Shown here one piece after another: positions 54,115-64,000 of a stretch of DNA of 64,000 nt. Source of the stretch: Nocardia ignorata NBRC 108230 (GTDB taxonomy: Bacteria; Actinomycetota; Actinomycetes; Mycobacteriales; Mycobacteriaceae). The stretch covers positions 1 through 64,000 of the forward strand of contig NZ_BDBI01000001.1 in NCBI RefSeq assembly GCF_001612905.1, read 5' to 3'. Below the pieces are notes generated by a model. That model was not told the origin of the DNA, did not search any database, and saw only the letters and a program-made list of their open reading frames with translations. The position numbers and the translations under genes are program-made. Each line of letters opens with the position of its first letter. Positions within the stretch are counted from its first letter, which is position 1.

Positions 54115-54891
54115 TCAGTACCAGAAGCGCGTCAACCGGCTGCCGTTGCCCGCCCAATACTGCGGGATGCCGGAAATATCGAACAGTAAGTACACGGCCT
54201 CGAAGAACACCCGGCTGAGCGGGGTGAAAAAGATGACGGCGAAAAGAATCAACATGCCGTACGGCTTGAACTGGTCGAGCGAGCGCCGCGTCTGGTAGCT
54301 CAGCGACGGCTCGATGATCCCGTATCCGTCGAGGCCCGGCACCGGAAGAATGTTCAGCAGAAACGCTGTGAGCTGCAGGAACGCCAGGAAACTCAGTCCG
54401 AACCAGAACGCGGCGTGTTCGGTGGCCGAGCCCATCGCACGGATCACGATCAGCAGCACGATCGCGCACAGCAGATTCGAGAACGGACCGACCGCGCTCA
54501 CCAAACGCTGTATGCCCGAACGGAATCGGGTGGTGTCCAGGTAAACCGCACCACCCGGCAGACCGATTCCGCCGAGCGCGATGAACAGCAGCGGTAAGAC
54601 TATCGACAACACCGGATGGCTGTACTTCAGCGGATTCAGCGTGAGATAACCACGCGCCTCCACATCGTGATCACCGGCCCGCCACGCCACATAGGCGTGC
54701 GCGAATTCGTGCAGGCACAAACTCACGATCCAGCCGAACACCACAAGGACGAACACGCCGACTTTGGCGCGCACCGAGGACACGTCGGCGTCCCACGCCA
54801 GCGCGCCACCGAGCACGGTGACGGCCACGATCAGCAGAAAGACCGGACTCGGCCGCACCGCGCCACGGGTGCTGGGAAAGGAGTAACTCAT
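54115..54891 (-). CDS. Site-2 protease family (M50) metallopeptidase
   Basis: 258 residues with about five or six transmembrane helices. The zinc motif is visible as LCLHEFAHAYVAW (HExxH); the second metal motif (NILPVPGLDGYG, with the key Asp) is also present. Intramembrane metalloprotease of the compact FtsH/SREBP-like S2P branch; substrate unknown, often regulators or membrane fragments. ATG overlaps the upstream gene's stop by 4 nt, so it is coupled to it. Same position as M. tuberculosis Rv0359. Confidence 0.85.
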   Translation of the reverse strand: MSYSFPSTRGAVRPSPVFLLIVAVTVLGGALAWDADVSSVRAKVGVFVLVVFGWIVSLCLHEFAHAYVAWRAGDHDVEARGYLTLNPLKYSHPVLSIVLPLLFIALGGIGLPGGAVYLDTTRFRSGIQRLVSAVGPFSNLLCAIVLLIVIRAMGSATEHAAFWFGLSFLAFLQLTAFLLNILPVPGLDGYGIIEPSLSYQTRRSLDQFKPYGMLILFAVIFFTPLSRVFFEAVYLLFDISGIPQYWAGNGSRLTRFWY

Positions 54892-55592
54892 CGCACCAAT
54901 AGCCAGGGTTGTTCGAAGCGGTAGAAGGTCGAGCGGGGGACGGTGCGTTCGGCGGTGATCCCGTCGCGGGTCACGACCGCACCCGGCGTGCCGAGCTGGG
55001 CGGCGCGCCCGCCGACCCAGCCGCGTTTGCGCAGACCCTTGCGCACCCGCGCCCGCACACCCGGCATCGCCATCGTCGGAGAGATCAGCATGGTCGTCAC
55101 CGTGCCGGTGAACAGCAAGGTGTCGTCGACATAGGCCTCGCCCTCGAGCTTGGCGCCCTCGACGCCGGTGATGCTCGCCCGGCCAACCAGCACCGTGCCC
55201 GTGTCGTCGCGGATCAGCGGCGTCTCGACGGCCCGGCCTTCCAGCGCGGTCTTGGCAGCCGCGTTGCCGGTGCCGGTCTGATAGACCCGCGAGGCATAAG
55301 TGGTCTCGACCGGCACGTAGCCGATCTCCACGTGCAGCCGTTCGGTGCGCATCAGATGGGTGAGCACGAACGCCAGGCCCGCGTCGTCGCCCAGCACGAT
55401 CAGGCGGGGCAGGCTGTCGGCGGCCAGCACCGGCAGCAGCTCGTCGATCACGGTGACATCGGGTAACCGCTCGGTCTGCGTGGTGGGGAGTGAGGCGAGA
55501 GCGATCGGGACCGGCAGGTCACCACATCGGAGAACGTGGGTACTCAAACTGCGGTACACCCTCCTCGGTCGGGTCGACGGTGTGTCGCCCAT
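54888..55592 (-). CDS. Conserved protein coupled to M50 protease (Rv0358-like)
   Basis: 234 residues, no function recognised. Residues 30-80 look like an alpha/beta nucleotide-type fold (IALASLPTTQTERLP, LPRLIVLGDDAGLAFVL) and residues 85-150 (VEIGYVPVETTYASRVY, GNAAAKTAL) recall the C-terminal beta domain of lipid-kinase-like proteins, but no catalytic motif is clear. 4-nt overlap with the M50 gene implies a joint function; equivalent of Rv0358 by position. GTG/ATG start is not disputed (ATG 55592). Confidence 0.6.
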   Translation of the reverse strand: MGDTPSTRPRRVYRSLSTHVLRCGDLPVPIALASLPTTQTERLPDVTVIDELLPVLAADSLPRLIVLGDDAGLAFVLTHLMRTERLHVEIGYVPVETTYASRVYQTGTGNAAAKTALEGRAVETPLIRDDTGTVLVGRASITGVEGAKLEGEAYVDDTLLFTGTVTTMLISPTMAMPGVRARVRKGLRKRGWVGGRAAQLGTPGAVVTRDGITAERTVPRSTFYRFEQPWLLVR

Positions 55593-55693
55593 GAGCGCGG
55601 CAATCCCCCTGCCGGCAAGTAACCGTAACCGATGATGGCACGCCCGCCGGGCGCGGGTCGGGGCGCTGGACAGGGCACGCGAGTGCCGTCGGC

Positions 55694-57067
<1,374 letters not shown>

Positions 57068-57078
57068 ATCTGCCGTCG

Positions 57079-57111
57079 AGCCCGGCGTCGCAGCAGCGGC
57101 GCCGGGCTTTG
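57079..57111 (+). terminator. Terminator after purA
   Basis: AGCCCGGCGTCGC and GCGGCGCCGGGCT form a 12-13-bp GC-rich stem with one mismatch and an AGCA-type loop, 11 nt after the purA stop, followed by TTTG. Good intrinsic terminator for this genome. Confidence 0.75.
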
Positions 57112-57285
57112 CCGTATCCACCCTCGACACGCTCGGACTATGCGGACACGCTATCGATTTGAGCATCCATCTGGCTAACGCTATGGTCGCTGCGGCACGC
57201 GGGGACGTGCCGGTTTCTTCTAGCGTGTGAGTGGGTGTTCGACGTGGTCCGTCGGTGTGCTGGTGTGTGGGGATCGACGGGGCGG

Positions 57286-58140
57286 ATGAGCGCTCGGGCG
57301 GTCGCGGGTGTGTTGCCGATGGCGGTCGCGGTGGCTTGTGCGGGTGTCGCGCTCGCTGTGCCGCAGCCGGGTGTGACCGATGAGGTGCCGGAGCAGCCGG
57401 GAGTGAACATGCCGGGCGAGGAGGGGCGTTCCAGTCTCGGGGATTTCGAGGGACCTGATTCGCTGGCCTATCTGGCGCCCGAACCGCAGGAAACGCGCCC
57501 GGTGCCCGAATACACCACGCCTGCGCCGCCCGTCGTGATCGAGGAACTGCACCTCCCTGAACCGGTCGAGCCCGTCGCCCCGATCGCGCCGCCGCCGCGC
57601 ACTCTGCGCGTCGGTGACTTCACCGCCCCGGCTCCGGAGGAACTTCCGGCCGAAATCCTCGACGGTGTGAACACCACCGCCGCCGATGTCGAAGCGGCCA
57701 TCGCCACCCAGGGCCGCTCCATCGGCATCAACCCCAGCCGCTCCGACAAGATCGCCGCCGCGACCGTCGGCGGTGCCCTCGCGGGCGCCGCCCTCGCCGG
57801 GGTCCCGGCGGCCGCCGTCGGCGCGGTCGGCGGCGGACTCGCCGGTGCTGCTGTCGGCGCGGGTATCGGCTTCGCGGTCGGCGCTGCGGGTACGGCGGGC
57901 GCCACCGCGATCCTGGCAGGCGCGGCCGCGATCCCGACTGCGGGCATCGGTGCCGTGCCGATCATCACGGGCGGATTCGCGATGGCTTGGCCGATCGCCG
58001 CGGCAACAACCGGCGCCGGGGCGGCCATCGGCGCGGCGGCAGGTGCCGCAGCGGGCGCCGCCGCCCTCGGCATTCCCGCCGCCGCAGCGGGTGCGGTCGC
58101 TGGTGGCATCGTCGGCAGCGGCTACGGCGCCACTCTGTGA
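57286..58140 (+). CDS. Secreted Ala/Gly-rich hydrophobic protein
   Basis: 284 residues from ATG 57286 (GTG 57235 is an alternative). Signal-peptide-like start (VAGVLPMAVAVACAGVALAVP), an acidic Pro-rich middle section, then from about residue 165 an extraordinary run of Ala/Gly/Ile/Val with small residues, resembling glycine-zipper or membrane-inserting segments (GAVGGGLAGAAVGAGIGFA). No known domain. Glycine-zipper proteins often form oligomers in membranes; the exact role here is unknown. A short lipoprotein gene follows. Confidence 0.6.
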   Translation: MSARAVAGVLPMAVAVACAGVALAVPQPGVTDEVPEQPGVNMPGEEGRSSLGDFEGPDSLAYLAPEPQETRPVPEYTTPAPPVVIEELHLPEPVEPVAPIAPPPRTLRVGDFTAPAPEELPAEILDGVNTTAADVEAAIATQGRSIGINPSRSDKIAAATVGGALAGAALAGVPAAAVGAVGGGLAGAAVGAGIGFAVGAAGTAGATAILAGAAAIPTAGIGAVPIITGGFAMAWPIAAATTGAGAAIGAAAGAAAGAAALGIPAAAAGAVAGGIVGSGYGATL

Positions 58141-58214
58141 TGGATCAGTACCTTCGGCGTGGCCGATCGCGGCGGCGGGAGTAGCGTCGGGAATGGTTCG
58201 GATGGAGGTGGCTG

Positions 58215-58508
58215 ATGGTGCGCACAATGATGGTGGCGGGGGTGCTCGCGGTGGGTGCGCTCACCGGGTGTTCGACGCCTGAGGCGCCTGCGCCGCCGCC
58301 GAGCGCGTCACCGGTGCTGTCCACCACCGCCCTGCCACCCGCCGAGACCCTCGCCCCGTCCCAGCAGCGCAACGAGCGCATCCGGGGAATGCTGTACACA
58401 GCCGGGTGCGTCAGCAACGCCTGCGTACAGACCTACTTCGCTTGCATGGACGGCTACCTCGCCGGCGATCCCTGCCAGTTCTTCCGCGACCATCCGCCGC
58501 CGCCCTGA
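58215..58508 (+). CDS. Small Cys-containing lipoprotein
   Basis: 97 residues. Lipobox GALTGC (lipid-modified Cys at about residue 19), a Pro/Ala/Ser linker, then a short C-terminal domain with five Cys (GCVSNACVQTYFACMDG and DPCQFF), likely disulfide-bonded. ATG 58215. No family recognised. Follows the hydrophobic secreted protein by 74 nt, so they may be functionally linked. Confidence 0.6.
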   Translation: MVRTMMVAGVLAVGALTGCSTPEAPAPPPSASPVLSTTALPPAETLAPSQQRNERIRGMLYTAGCVSNACVQTYFACMDGYLAGDPCQFFRDHPPPP

Positions 58509-58573
58509 CGCGCGGGGTGAGCGCCGACAGGGCGGCGATCGTGGTGTCGGCTACCGGCAACGAGGCCGGTTGA

Positions 58574-59392
58574 TCACTGTGCGCGCGTGAGGAATTCGCC
58601 GATGGCGGGGGCGAGGACGGAGATCTTCGGGTTGTGGCTCACGCCGGGGAGTTCGGCGAACTCGGCGTTCGGCACCACCTCGGCGGCCGCCTTCGCACCC
58701 TTGGTGAGCAGGGGTGCGGTGCGTTCGCCCGCGAGGACGAGGACCGGAACGGAGATGCCGCTCCATTCGGCCGCGTCGAGTTTCTGTCCGCGCATATAGG
58801 GCTTCATCACGGCCCAGTCGTGCGCTGTCGAATTCGACGTGGCCGCAAGCTGTTTCCAGAACGGCGTCACCCGCATCACCGCGACCATCAGCGCGGGCAT
58901 CCCCATCGCCTTGGTCATGTAGTAGCGAACTGTCTTGTCGCGCTTACCTTCCGCGATCAGTGGATGCAGCTTCGTTTCCAGGTCCTTCGGCGGCACATGA
59001 TGTTTGGCATCGACCACGAAGGGTGGTTCGAACGCGACCACCTCGGTGACACCGGGGATCTCACGCGCCGCGAGCAGGGCGAGCGCCGCGCCCGACGACC
59101 ACCCGAACAGCGCCGCCTTCCCGCCCGCCGCCTCGACGAGCGCGGCGATGTCGGCGATCTCGTTGGCCACGTCGTACACACCGGGGGAGTCGGTGCTGTC
59201 ACCGCGCCCGCGCCGGTCGTAGTTGAGTACGGTCAGGTCGTAGTCGTCGGCGAGAGTCTGGGCGAGCTCGGTCATGGTCTTGAACTTGCGGAAGCTGAAG
59301 GCCCCGCCGATCAGGATGACCGTCCCCGCGGTCCCGTCGCCGACCCGGTCGTAAGCGATCGTTGTGCCGTCGGCCGACGTGACTGTCTGCAT
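58574..59392 (-). CDS. Alpha/beta hydrolase
   Basis: 272 residues. GDGTAGTVILIGGAFSF (oxyanion region), LNYDRRGRGDS, nucleophile elbow FGWSSGAAL, and acid/His loops VLAGERTAPLL and LPGVSHNP. Typical of unassigned haloperoxidase/esterase-like hydrolases; substrate unknown. ATG 59392. Downstream of the alkyltransferase region on the same strand but 107 nt away. Confidence 0.8.
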   Translation of the reverse strand: MQTVTSADGTTIAYDRVGDGTAGTVILIGGAFSFRKFKTMTELAQTLADDYDLTVLNYDRRGRGDSTDSPGVYDVANEIADIAALVEAAGGKAALFGWSSGAALALLAAREIPGVTEVVAFEPPFVVDAKHHVPPKDLETKLHPLIAEGKRDKTVRYYMTKAMGMPALMVAVMRVTPFWKQLAATSNSTAHDWAVMKPYMRGQKLDAAEWSGISVPVLVLAGERTAPLLTKGAKAAAEVVPNAEFAELPGVSHNPKISVLAPAIGEFLTRAQ

Positions 59393-59499
59393 GATGTTCC
59401 CTCTCGATAGCTGACCACCGCAGTGCGACGGTACGCGACCCTGCGCGCCCGCCCTCCGGCTCCTCGGAACAGACGGTCCGGGCCCACCCGATTCATCGC

Positions 59500-60072
59500 T
59501 CAGAACAGCATGGGTTCACCGAAGCCCGGTGTGCGCTCGATCTCGAGCAGGCGCGCCTTGGTGCCGATGCCGCCGGGCGCGGAGAATCCGTGCAGCGCGT
59601 GGTCGGCGGCGAGTACTCGATGGCAGGGGATGATGAGGGGGATCGGGTTGCGGCCGAGGGCTTGCCCGACGGCTTGGGCGGAGCCGGGTGCGCCGATCCG
59701 GATGGCGATGTCGCCGTAGCTGAGGGTGCGGCCCGGGTCGATCTCGCGGGTCACCGCGTAGACGGCGCGGTGGAATTCGGGCACGCCGGGCAGGTCCACC
59801 TCGATCCAGCGCAGCGCGTCGACCGTACCCGCGAGGTGGGCCCGGATGCCGGCGATCGCCGCGACGATCGCGGGGCCGGGCTCGCCTTCGGTCACCGGTT
59901 GCCCGCCGAAAGGGCGGGTGATGTGGGCCAGCGTCTGCTCCTCGCTGGCCTCGGGCAGCGCGAACCGGACGACGGTGTCGTCGCGCCAGGCGATGGCGCA
60001 CAGCCCGATGGCGGTGTCGAAGAGGGCCGCGACCACGGTGCCGGTCCGTGTCGAGTCAGCTCCGGAGCTCAT
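59500..60072 (-). CDS. ogt: Methylated-DNA-protein-cysteine methyltransferase
   Basis: 190 residues. Removes alkyl groups from O6-alkylguanine and O4-alkylthymine to its own Cys in a one-shot reaction. The active motif IPCHRVLAA, the helix-turn-helix region around FHRAVYAVTREI and the YGDIAIRIGAPGSAQAV segment are clear. ATG 60072 fits the family start. No Ada AraC domain is present, so it is an Ogt-type stand-alone enzyme. Confidence 0.92.
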   Translation of the reverse strand: MSSGADSTRTGTVVAALFDTAIGLCAIAWRDDTVVRFALPEASEEQTLAHITRPFGGQPVTEGEPGPAIVAAIAGIRAHLAGTVDALRWIEVDLPGVPEFHRAVYAVTREIDPGRTLSYGDIAIRIGAPGSAQAVGQALGRNPIPLIIPCHRVLAADHALHGFSAPGGIGTKARLLEIERTPGFGEPMLF

Positions 60073-60121
60073 GAGCACAGTGTGCGCCGCCCCGGTGACA
60101 GGTTTCGGCCCGACCCACCGC

Positions 60122-60373
60122 TCAGGCGGCGAGACGGCCACTGTCGGGCTTCGAAACCAGTCCAGTTTCCGGCGACTGGACTGGTTCGTCATGACCGCGA
60201 CTGCGAAGGGCTTCGAGATCGCGGTATTGGCGCTGGTCATCGTAGGTGCCGAACGCTCGGTCATGGGGTGATTCCTGGAAGGGCCAGAACGGGAGTTCCC
60301 CCTCCTTAGGGGCGAAATGATAGACGGCATAGCCCACGGCGAGGGCAACGGCGAGAGCGAGGAAGGTGGTCAT
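60122..60373 (-). CDS. Small single-pass membrane protein
   Basis: 83 residues: one N-terminal helix (FLALAVALAVGYAVYHFAP) then a short acidic/basic tail (FQESPHDRAFGTYDDQ). Not recognised. ATG 60373 is 61 nt from the divergent MocR gene and precedes the alkyltransferase by 49 nt on the same strand. Confidence 0.5.
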   Translation of the reverse strand: MTTFLALAVALAVGYAVYHFAPKEGELPFWPFQESPHDRAFGTYDDQRQYRDLEALRSRGHDEPVQSPETGLVSKPDSGRLAA

Positions 60374-60434
60374 ATCCCAAGAATCCGCCCACTGGCCTTG
60401 TCAAAAAATAGCCACTCACGGAATACTGGACTTT

Positions 60435-61931
60435 ATGGCGACAAGAGTGATCGGCGCGGCGGGCCTGGCCCGCGACCTCGGCCGGTGGCGTGACCCCGAG
60501 ACCGACGGCGACGAGCGTCGCCCCCACCGGCCCGCCTACCTGGCGCTGGCCGAGGCGATCCGGCTGCTGATCCACGACGGCCGCGCCCCGCTCGGCGTCG
60601 CGCTGCCGAGCGAGCGTGATCTGGCGGCCACCCTCGGCGTCAGCCGCACCACCATCACCTCCACCTACTCGCTGCTGCGCGAGCACGGTTACCTCATCAG
60701 CCGTCAGGGTTCGCGCAGCACGGTCGCGTTGCCGCCGAGCATCCAGCACGACGGTACCCGCCCGGCACGCGGCATCATGGCGTTGATGGCGCAGCCGGAG
60801 CTGCCGACCATCGACATGACCTACGCCGCCATGTCCGCACCGCCGGAACTGCACGACGCGTATTCGGTGGCACTGCAAGGGATTCCGGCCTACCTCGGCA
60901 CCCACGGCATGGACCCGGTCGGTGTGCTCGCGCTGCGCGAGGCGCTGGCCCGCCGCTACACCGCGCGCGGCCTGCCCACCGAACCCGACCAGATCCTGGT
61001 GACTCTCGGTGCGCAACACGGGCTTCGGCTGCTGCTCAACGTGCTCACCTCACCGGCCGCCCGCGTCCTGATCGACCATCCGTCCTATCCGAACGCGATC
61101 GAGGCGATCCGCGATGTCGGCGCGCGCCCCATCCCGGTGCCGCTGCGCCCCGAATTCCCGAGTGCCGGTTGGGATCTGGAAGGTCTGCGCAGTACCGCCC
61201 GGCAGACGGCGGCCACCCTGGCCTACCTCGTGCCGGACTTCAACAACCCCACCGGCCTGCTGCTCGACGCCGACGGCCGCGCCGAACTCGCCGCCATCGC
61301 CCGCGACACCAGAATGACCATCGTCGTCGACGAGTCGATGCGCGACCTCGATCTCTCCGACGACGACATGCCGCCGCCCGTCGCGGCTTTCGCGAAGGGC
61401 TCGGAGATCATCACCATCGGTTCGGCGTCCAAGTCGTTCTGGGGTGGCCTGCGCGTGGGCTGGGTGCGCACCAATCAGGCGCTCATCACCAAGCTGCTCG
61501 GCATCCGCGCCACCGTCGACCTCGGCACCCCGGTCATGGACCAGCTGGCCACCGTCCACCTGCTGGAGAACGCCGAACCCATCCTCGACCGGCGCCGCGC
61601 CCAGCTGCGCGCCCAGCGTGCCACCCTGCTCACGGCCGTGGCCGAGGAACTGCCCGACTGGCACATAGCGCCCGGCGCGGGTGGCATGTCGGTATGGGCG
61701 CAGCTGCCGAGTCCGGTGTCGACCGCACTGGCCGCCACCGCACCCAACCACGGTGTACTACTCGCCGCCGGACCGCGTTTCGGCGTGCAGGGCGCGTTCG
61801 AACGGTTCATCCGACTGCCGTTCACGCACCCCGAAGCCGACCTGCGGCTGGCCGTGAAGTCGATCGCCGCCGCCTACACCGCGCTCACGCCGCGCGCCGC
61901 CGACCCACTCCAGCCGCTCACCTGCTACTGA
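60435..61931 (+). CDS. MocR/GntR-family regulator with aminotransferase domain
   Basis: 498 residues. N-terminal GntR winged helix (YLALAEAIRLLIHDGRAP, PSERDLAATLGVSRTTITST) joined to a fold-type I aminotransferase domain with the PLP lysine in ITIGSASKSFWGGLRVG and the Asp/Tyr pocket (VPDFNNPTG, VVDESMRDLDL). MocR proteins sense PLP or amino compounds. ATG 60435 is five bases after a TACTGG -10 box, so leaderless. Divergent from the small membrane protein gene, a likely target. Ends overlapping the CoA-transferase gene by 7 nt, convergent. Confidence 0.88.
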   Translation: MATRVIGAAGLARDLGRWRDPETDGDERRPHRPAYLALAEAIRLLIHDGRAPLGVALPSERDLAATLGVSRTTITSTYSLLREHGYLISRQGSRSTVALPPSIQHDGTRPARGIMALMAQPELPTIDMTYAAMSAPPELHDAYSVALQGIPAYLGTHGMDPVGVLALREALARRYTARGLPTEPDQILVTLGAQHGLRLLLNVLTSPAARVLIDHPSYPNAIEAIRDVGARPIPVPLRPEFPSAGWDLEGLRSTARQTAATLAYLVPDFNNPTGLLLDADGRAELAAIARDTRMTIVVDESMRDLDLSDDDMPPPVAAFAKGSEIITIGSASKSFWGGLRVGWVRTNQALITKLLGIRATVDLGTPVMDQLATVHLLENAEPILDRRRAQLRAQRATLLTAVAEELPDWHIAPGAGGMSVWAQLPSPVSTALAATAPNHGVLLAAGPRFGVQGAFERFIRLPFTHPEADLRLAVKSIAAAYTALTPRAADPLQPLTCY

Positions 61932-63013
61932 GCCCAGACGTCCTCGATCGGCGTCGCCGCGCTCGGTGGGGGTGTCGGGGTGCCGCCCTGGGTGCGCGAG
62001 AACCGGGGCGCGGGCGCGTGCTGCACCACGTCCTCGATCTCGATCAGCCCTTCTCGCGCGCGGATGTGCTCGTTCTGCGTGGCCTCGGTGAAGGTGAGCA
62101 CCGGGGTGGTGCAGGCATCGGTGCCCTCGAAAATGGCGGTCCACTCGTCGCGGGTCTTGCTCTTGAACTTCTCGGTGAACAGCTTGCGCAGCTGCTCCTG
62201 GCCGTCCGGGTCGAGCTGCTGGGGCAGGCCCTCCGGGTCGATGCCGAGACCGGCGAGCAGCTGCTCGTAGAACTGCGGTTCGATCGCGCCGACCGCCATG
62301 TACTTGCCGTCGGCGGTTTCGTAGGTGTCGTAGAACGCCATCCCGGTGTCGAGCAGGTTCTCACCGCGCTCGTCGGACCACAGGCCGACGCCGCGCATGC
62401 CCCACACGAAGTGCGAGAGGGCAAGGGCCCCATCGACCATCGCCGCATCGATCACCTGCCCCTTGCCCGAGGTCGCACGCTCGACGAGCGCGGCGAGCAC
62501 ACCGGTCACCAGGAACATCGAACCGCCGCCGAAGTCGCCGACCATGTTCAGCGGCGGCACCGGCCGCTCACCCTTGCGCCCGATGGCGTTGAGCACGCCG
62601 GTGAGCGAGATGTAGTTGATGTCGTGGCCCGCGCGGTCGGCCATCGGACCGTACTGACCCCACCCGGTCATCCGGCCGTAGATCAGTCGCGGGTTGCGCG
62701 CGAGCGCGTCGTCGGGGCCCAGGCCCATCCGCTCGGTGACGCCGGGCCGGAAGCCCTCGAGCAGCACGTCGGCCTTCTCGACCAGGTCGAGCACCTTGGC
62801 CACGTCGGCGGGGTTCTTCAGATCCGCTTCGACGATGGTGCGTCCGCGCCACTGCGGGCGCTCGATGAACCCGGGCAGCTGCCGGGGCCGCTGCACCCGC
62901 ACCACATCGGCGCCTAGATCGGCCAGTAGCAGGGCGGCGTGCGGGCCCGGGCCGATCCCGGCCAGCTCGATGACCTTGATGCCCGCGAGGGGGCCCTGAC
63001 CGGTGGTGCTCAC
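61925..63013 (-). CDS. Family III CoA-transferase (CaiB/alpha-methylacyl-CoA racemase type)
   Basis: 362 residues from GTG 63013. Family III motifs: LAGIGPGPHAALLLADLGADV, GFRPGVTERMGLG and the catalytic Asp segment MVGDFGGGSMFLV. Length and the ADLGADVVRVQRP start fit alpha-methylacyl-CoA racemase/CoA-transferase. Substrate unclear; may act on branched-chain acyl-CoA or in sterol side-chain breakdown. Confidence 0.85.
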   Translation of the reverse strand: MSTTGQGPLAGIKVIELAGIGPGPHAALLLADLGADVVRVQRPRQLPGFIERPQWRGRTIVEADLKNPADVAKVLDLVEKADVLLEGFRPGVTERMGLGPDDALARNPRLIYGRMTGWGQYGPMADRAGHDINYISLTGVLNAIGRKGERPVPPLNMVGDFGGGSMFLVTGVLAALVERATSGKGQVIDAAMVDGALALSHFVWGMRGVGLWSDERGENLLDTGMAFYDTYETADGKYMAVGAIEPQFYEQLLAGLGIDPEGLPQQLDPDGQEQLRKLFTEKFKSKTRDEWTAIFEGTDACTTPVLTFTEATQNEHIRAREGLIEIEDVVQHAPAPRFSRTQGGTPTPPPSAATPIEDVWAQ

Positions 63014-63139
63014 GTGGTGACCTCATTCGTCGTCGAACGGTATTGACAATCCGACAATAGCGCCGGGGTGGCGGCACCGGTAGACCATGCGGGAGAATTC
63101 GCCCGGCGCGACTCGGCGCGATATGGGAGGAACCCGGCA

Positions 63140-63622
63140 GTGAGCGTATGGGGTGAGGTCCTCGTCGGCCTCGTCATTCTGGTCGGCATCATCGGCGTGA
63201 TCGTGCCCATCCTGCCCGGGGTGATCCTGATCTTCGTGGCCGTCGCGGTGTGGGCGTTCCTCACCGGCGGTGCGGGCGCCTGGACGGTGTTCGCCATCGC
63301 CTCGGTGGCACTGATCCTGTCGGGCGTCGTGAAATACACCTGGCCGGGGCGCCGGATGCGCGAAGCGGGCGTGTCGAATCGGGCGTTGCTCGTCGGCGCC
63401 GTCTTCGGCATCGTCGGCTTCTTCGTGATCCCCGTCGTCGGGTTGTTCATCGGGTTCGTGCTCGGCGTGTACGTCGCGGAACTGCAGCGGTTGAAGACGC
63501 ATGAAACCGCCTGGCCCGCAACGATGCACGCGCTCAAGGGTGTCGGCCTGTCGATGCTCGTCGAACTGTTCGGCGCGCTGGTCGCGTCGGGAGTGTGGCT
63601 CGCCGGGGCGCTGTTCGTCTGA
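63140..63622 (+). CDS. DUF456 membrane protein
   Basis: 160 residues from GTG 63140, preceded by GGGAGGA. Four to five hydrophobic segments with the Gly-rich DUF456 pattern (LVGLVILVGIIGVIVPILPG, LVGAVFGIVGFFVIPVVG, GFVLGVYVAELQR). Function unknown. Convergent with the truncated amidohydrolase, 3 nt between stops. Confidence 0.8.
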   Translation: MSVWGEVLVGLVILVGIIGVIVPILPGVILIFVAVAVWAFLTGGAGAWTVFAIASVALILSGVVKYTWPGRRMREAGVSNRALLVGAVFGIVGFFVIPVVGLFIGFVLGVYVAELQRLKTHETAWPATMHALKGVGLSMLVELFGALVASGVWLAGALFV

Positions 63623-63625
63623 GGC

Positions 63626-64000
63626 TCAGGGTCTTTCGATGATCGGGAGCGGGCGGGTCTTGTCGTCGCCCGCGCCGGGCAGTGCCGATCGCGGGATCGG
63701 CAGGGTCGGGTTGTCCTGGGCCGCAACCTGTTCGGTCTCGGGCCTGCGTACCGGGGGCAGGCGGTAGCACTCGCGGGCGTTGTCCTCGAGCACGGCGTGC
63801 ATGTCGGCACCGACCACCTGGCAGATCAGGTCGATATCGGCGTCCTCGAACGGGCGGCCCGCCCGGGTGCCGGGCAGATCGGAGCCGAACATCAACGCGC
63901 GGGGGTTCACGGTGTGGATGCGGCGCAGCGTTTCGGCCACGTCCATGTCGACCCGGCCGAACCCGGTGGCCTTCACCCTCGCACCGCGATCGACCAGATC
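63626..64000 (-). CDS. Amidohydrolase family protein, 3' part (runs off window)
   Basis: The C-terminal 125 codons of a gene whose start lies right of the window. LMFGSDLPGTRAGRPF, with a metal-site Asp in SDLP, and DNARECYRL are the final strand and helix of amidohydrolase-2 TIM-barrel enzymes (decarboxylases, lactonases). A 35-residue Pro-rich tail follows. Substrate unknown. Confidence 0.7.
   Translation of the reverse strand, partial: DLVDRGARVKATGFGRVDMDVAETLRRIHTVNPRALMFGSDLPGTRAGRPFEDADIDLICQVVGADMHAVLEDNARECYRLPPVRRPETEQVAAQDNPTLPIPRSALPGAGDDKTRPLPIIERP

Overview
This window is high-GC actinobacterial chromosome, very probably Nocardia or a close mycolic-acid-producing relative (Corynebacteriales). 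The grounds are the codon usage, an iniBAC-type locus, an HspR-controlled dnaK operon with HAIR operators, an EspG/DUF3558 (ESX-type) cluster, a mycothiol-dependent-type enzyme, an EmbR-like SARP-FHA regulator, and many genes that I recall lying between about Rv0338 and Rv0385 in Mycobacterium tuberculosis. The genus is an inference; no rRNA or tRNA gene was seen.

Layout. 0-3 kb: two tandem secreted S1 (streptogrisin-like) proteases. 3-8.4 kb: a minus-strand operon of an Hsp70-like membrane protein, a large STAND/LuxR regulator (Rv0339c type) and a membrane-anchored Thr/Pro-rich protein. 8.6-16.2 kb: a divergent ini locus with a decayed iniB/iniA remnant, an iniC-like dynamin GTPase, an IS5-type transposase remnant, a 960-aa Ala/Gly-rich IniB-like protein with 54-nt repeats, and an IniA-like dynamin GTPase. 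16.2-18.1 kb: a marR/MFS divergent pair fused head to head by an apparent deletion. 18.2-22.4 kb: dnaK-grpE-dnaJ-hspR. 22.7-26.6 kb: two full flavohaemoglobins, a globin-less paralogue and a DUF4279 gene. 26.7-31.7 kb: a MarR/mycothiol-enzyme pair sharing a three-arm operator, a DUF3558-helical-WXG/PPE-like-EspG cluster, and a Phd/RelE toxin-antitoxin pair. 31.7-41 kb: quinone oxidoreductase, clpB (HAIR site), membrane proteins, SDR, pyrE, fabH-like, lysoplasmalogenase. 41-49 kb: EmbR-like regulator, fba, two DedA proteins, GH76, RNA methyltransferase, hydrolase, MaoC dehydratase. 49-57 kb: a 1082-aa collagen-like membrane protein, DUF3151, FUSC, M50 protease, an Rv0358-like protein, purA. 57-64 kb: secreted/lipoprotein genes, alkyltransferase, MocR regulator, CoA-transferase, DUF456 protein, and a truncated amidohydrolase at the right edge.

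How the parts work together. HspR probably represses both its own operon and clpB through matching HAIR sites. The Hsp70/LuxR/ini block looks like one envelope-stress system: sensor/regulator genes on one strand and dynamin-like membrane-remodelling proteins plus a low-complexity partner on the other. Relative to the M. tuberculosis order I remember, several sub-blocks are inverted, so the neighbourhood is old but reshuffled. All function calls rest on motif recognition by eye; no database search was run.
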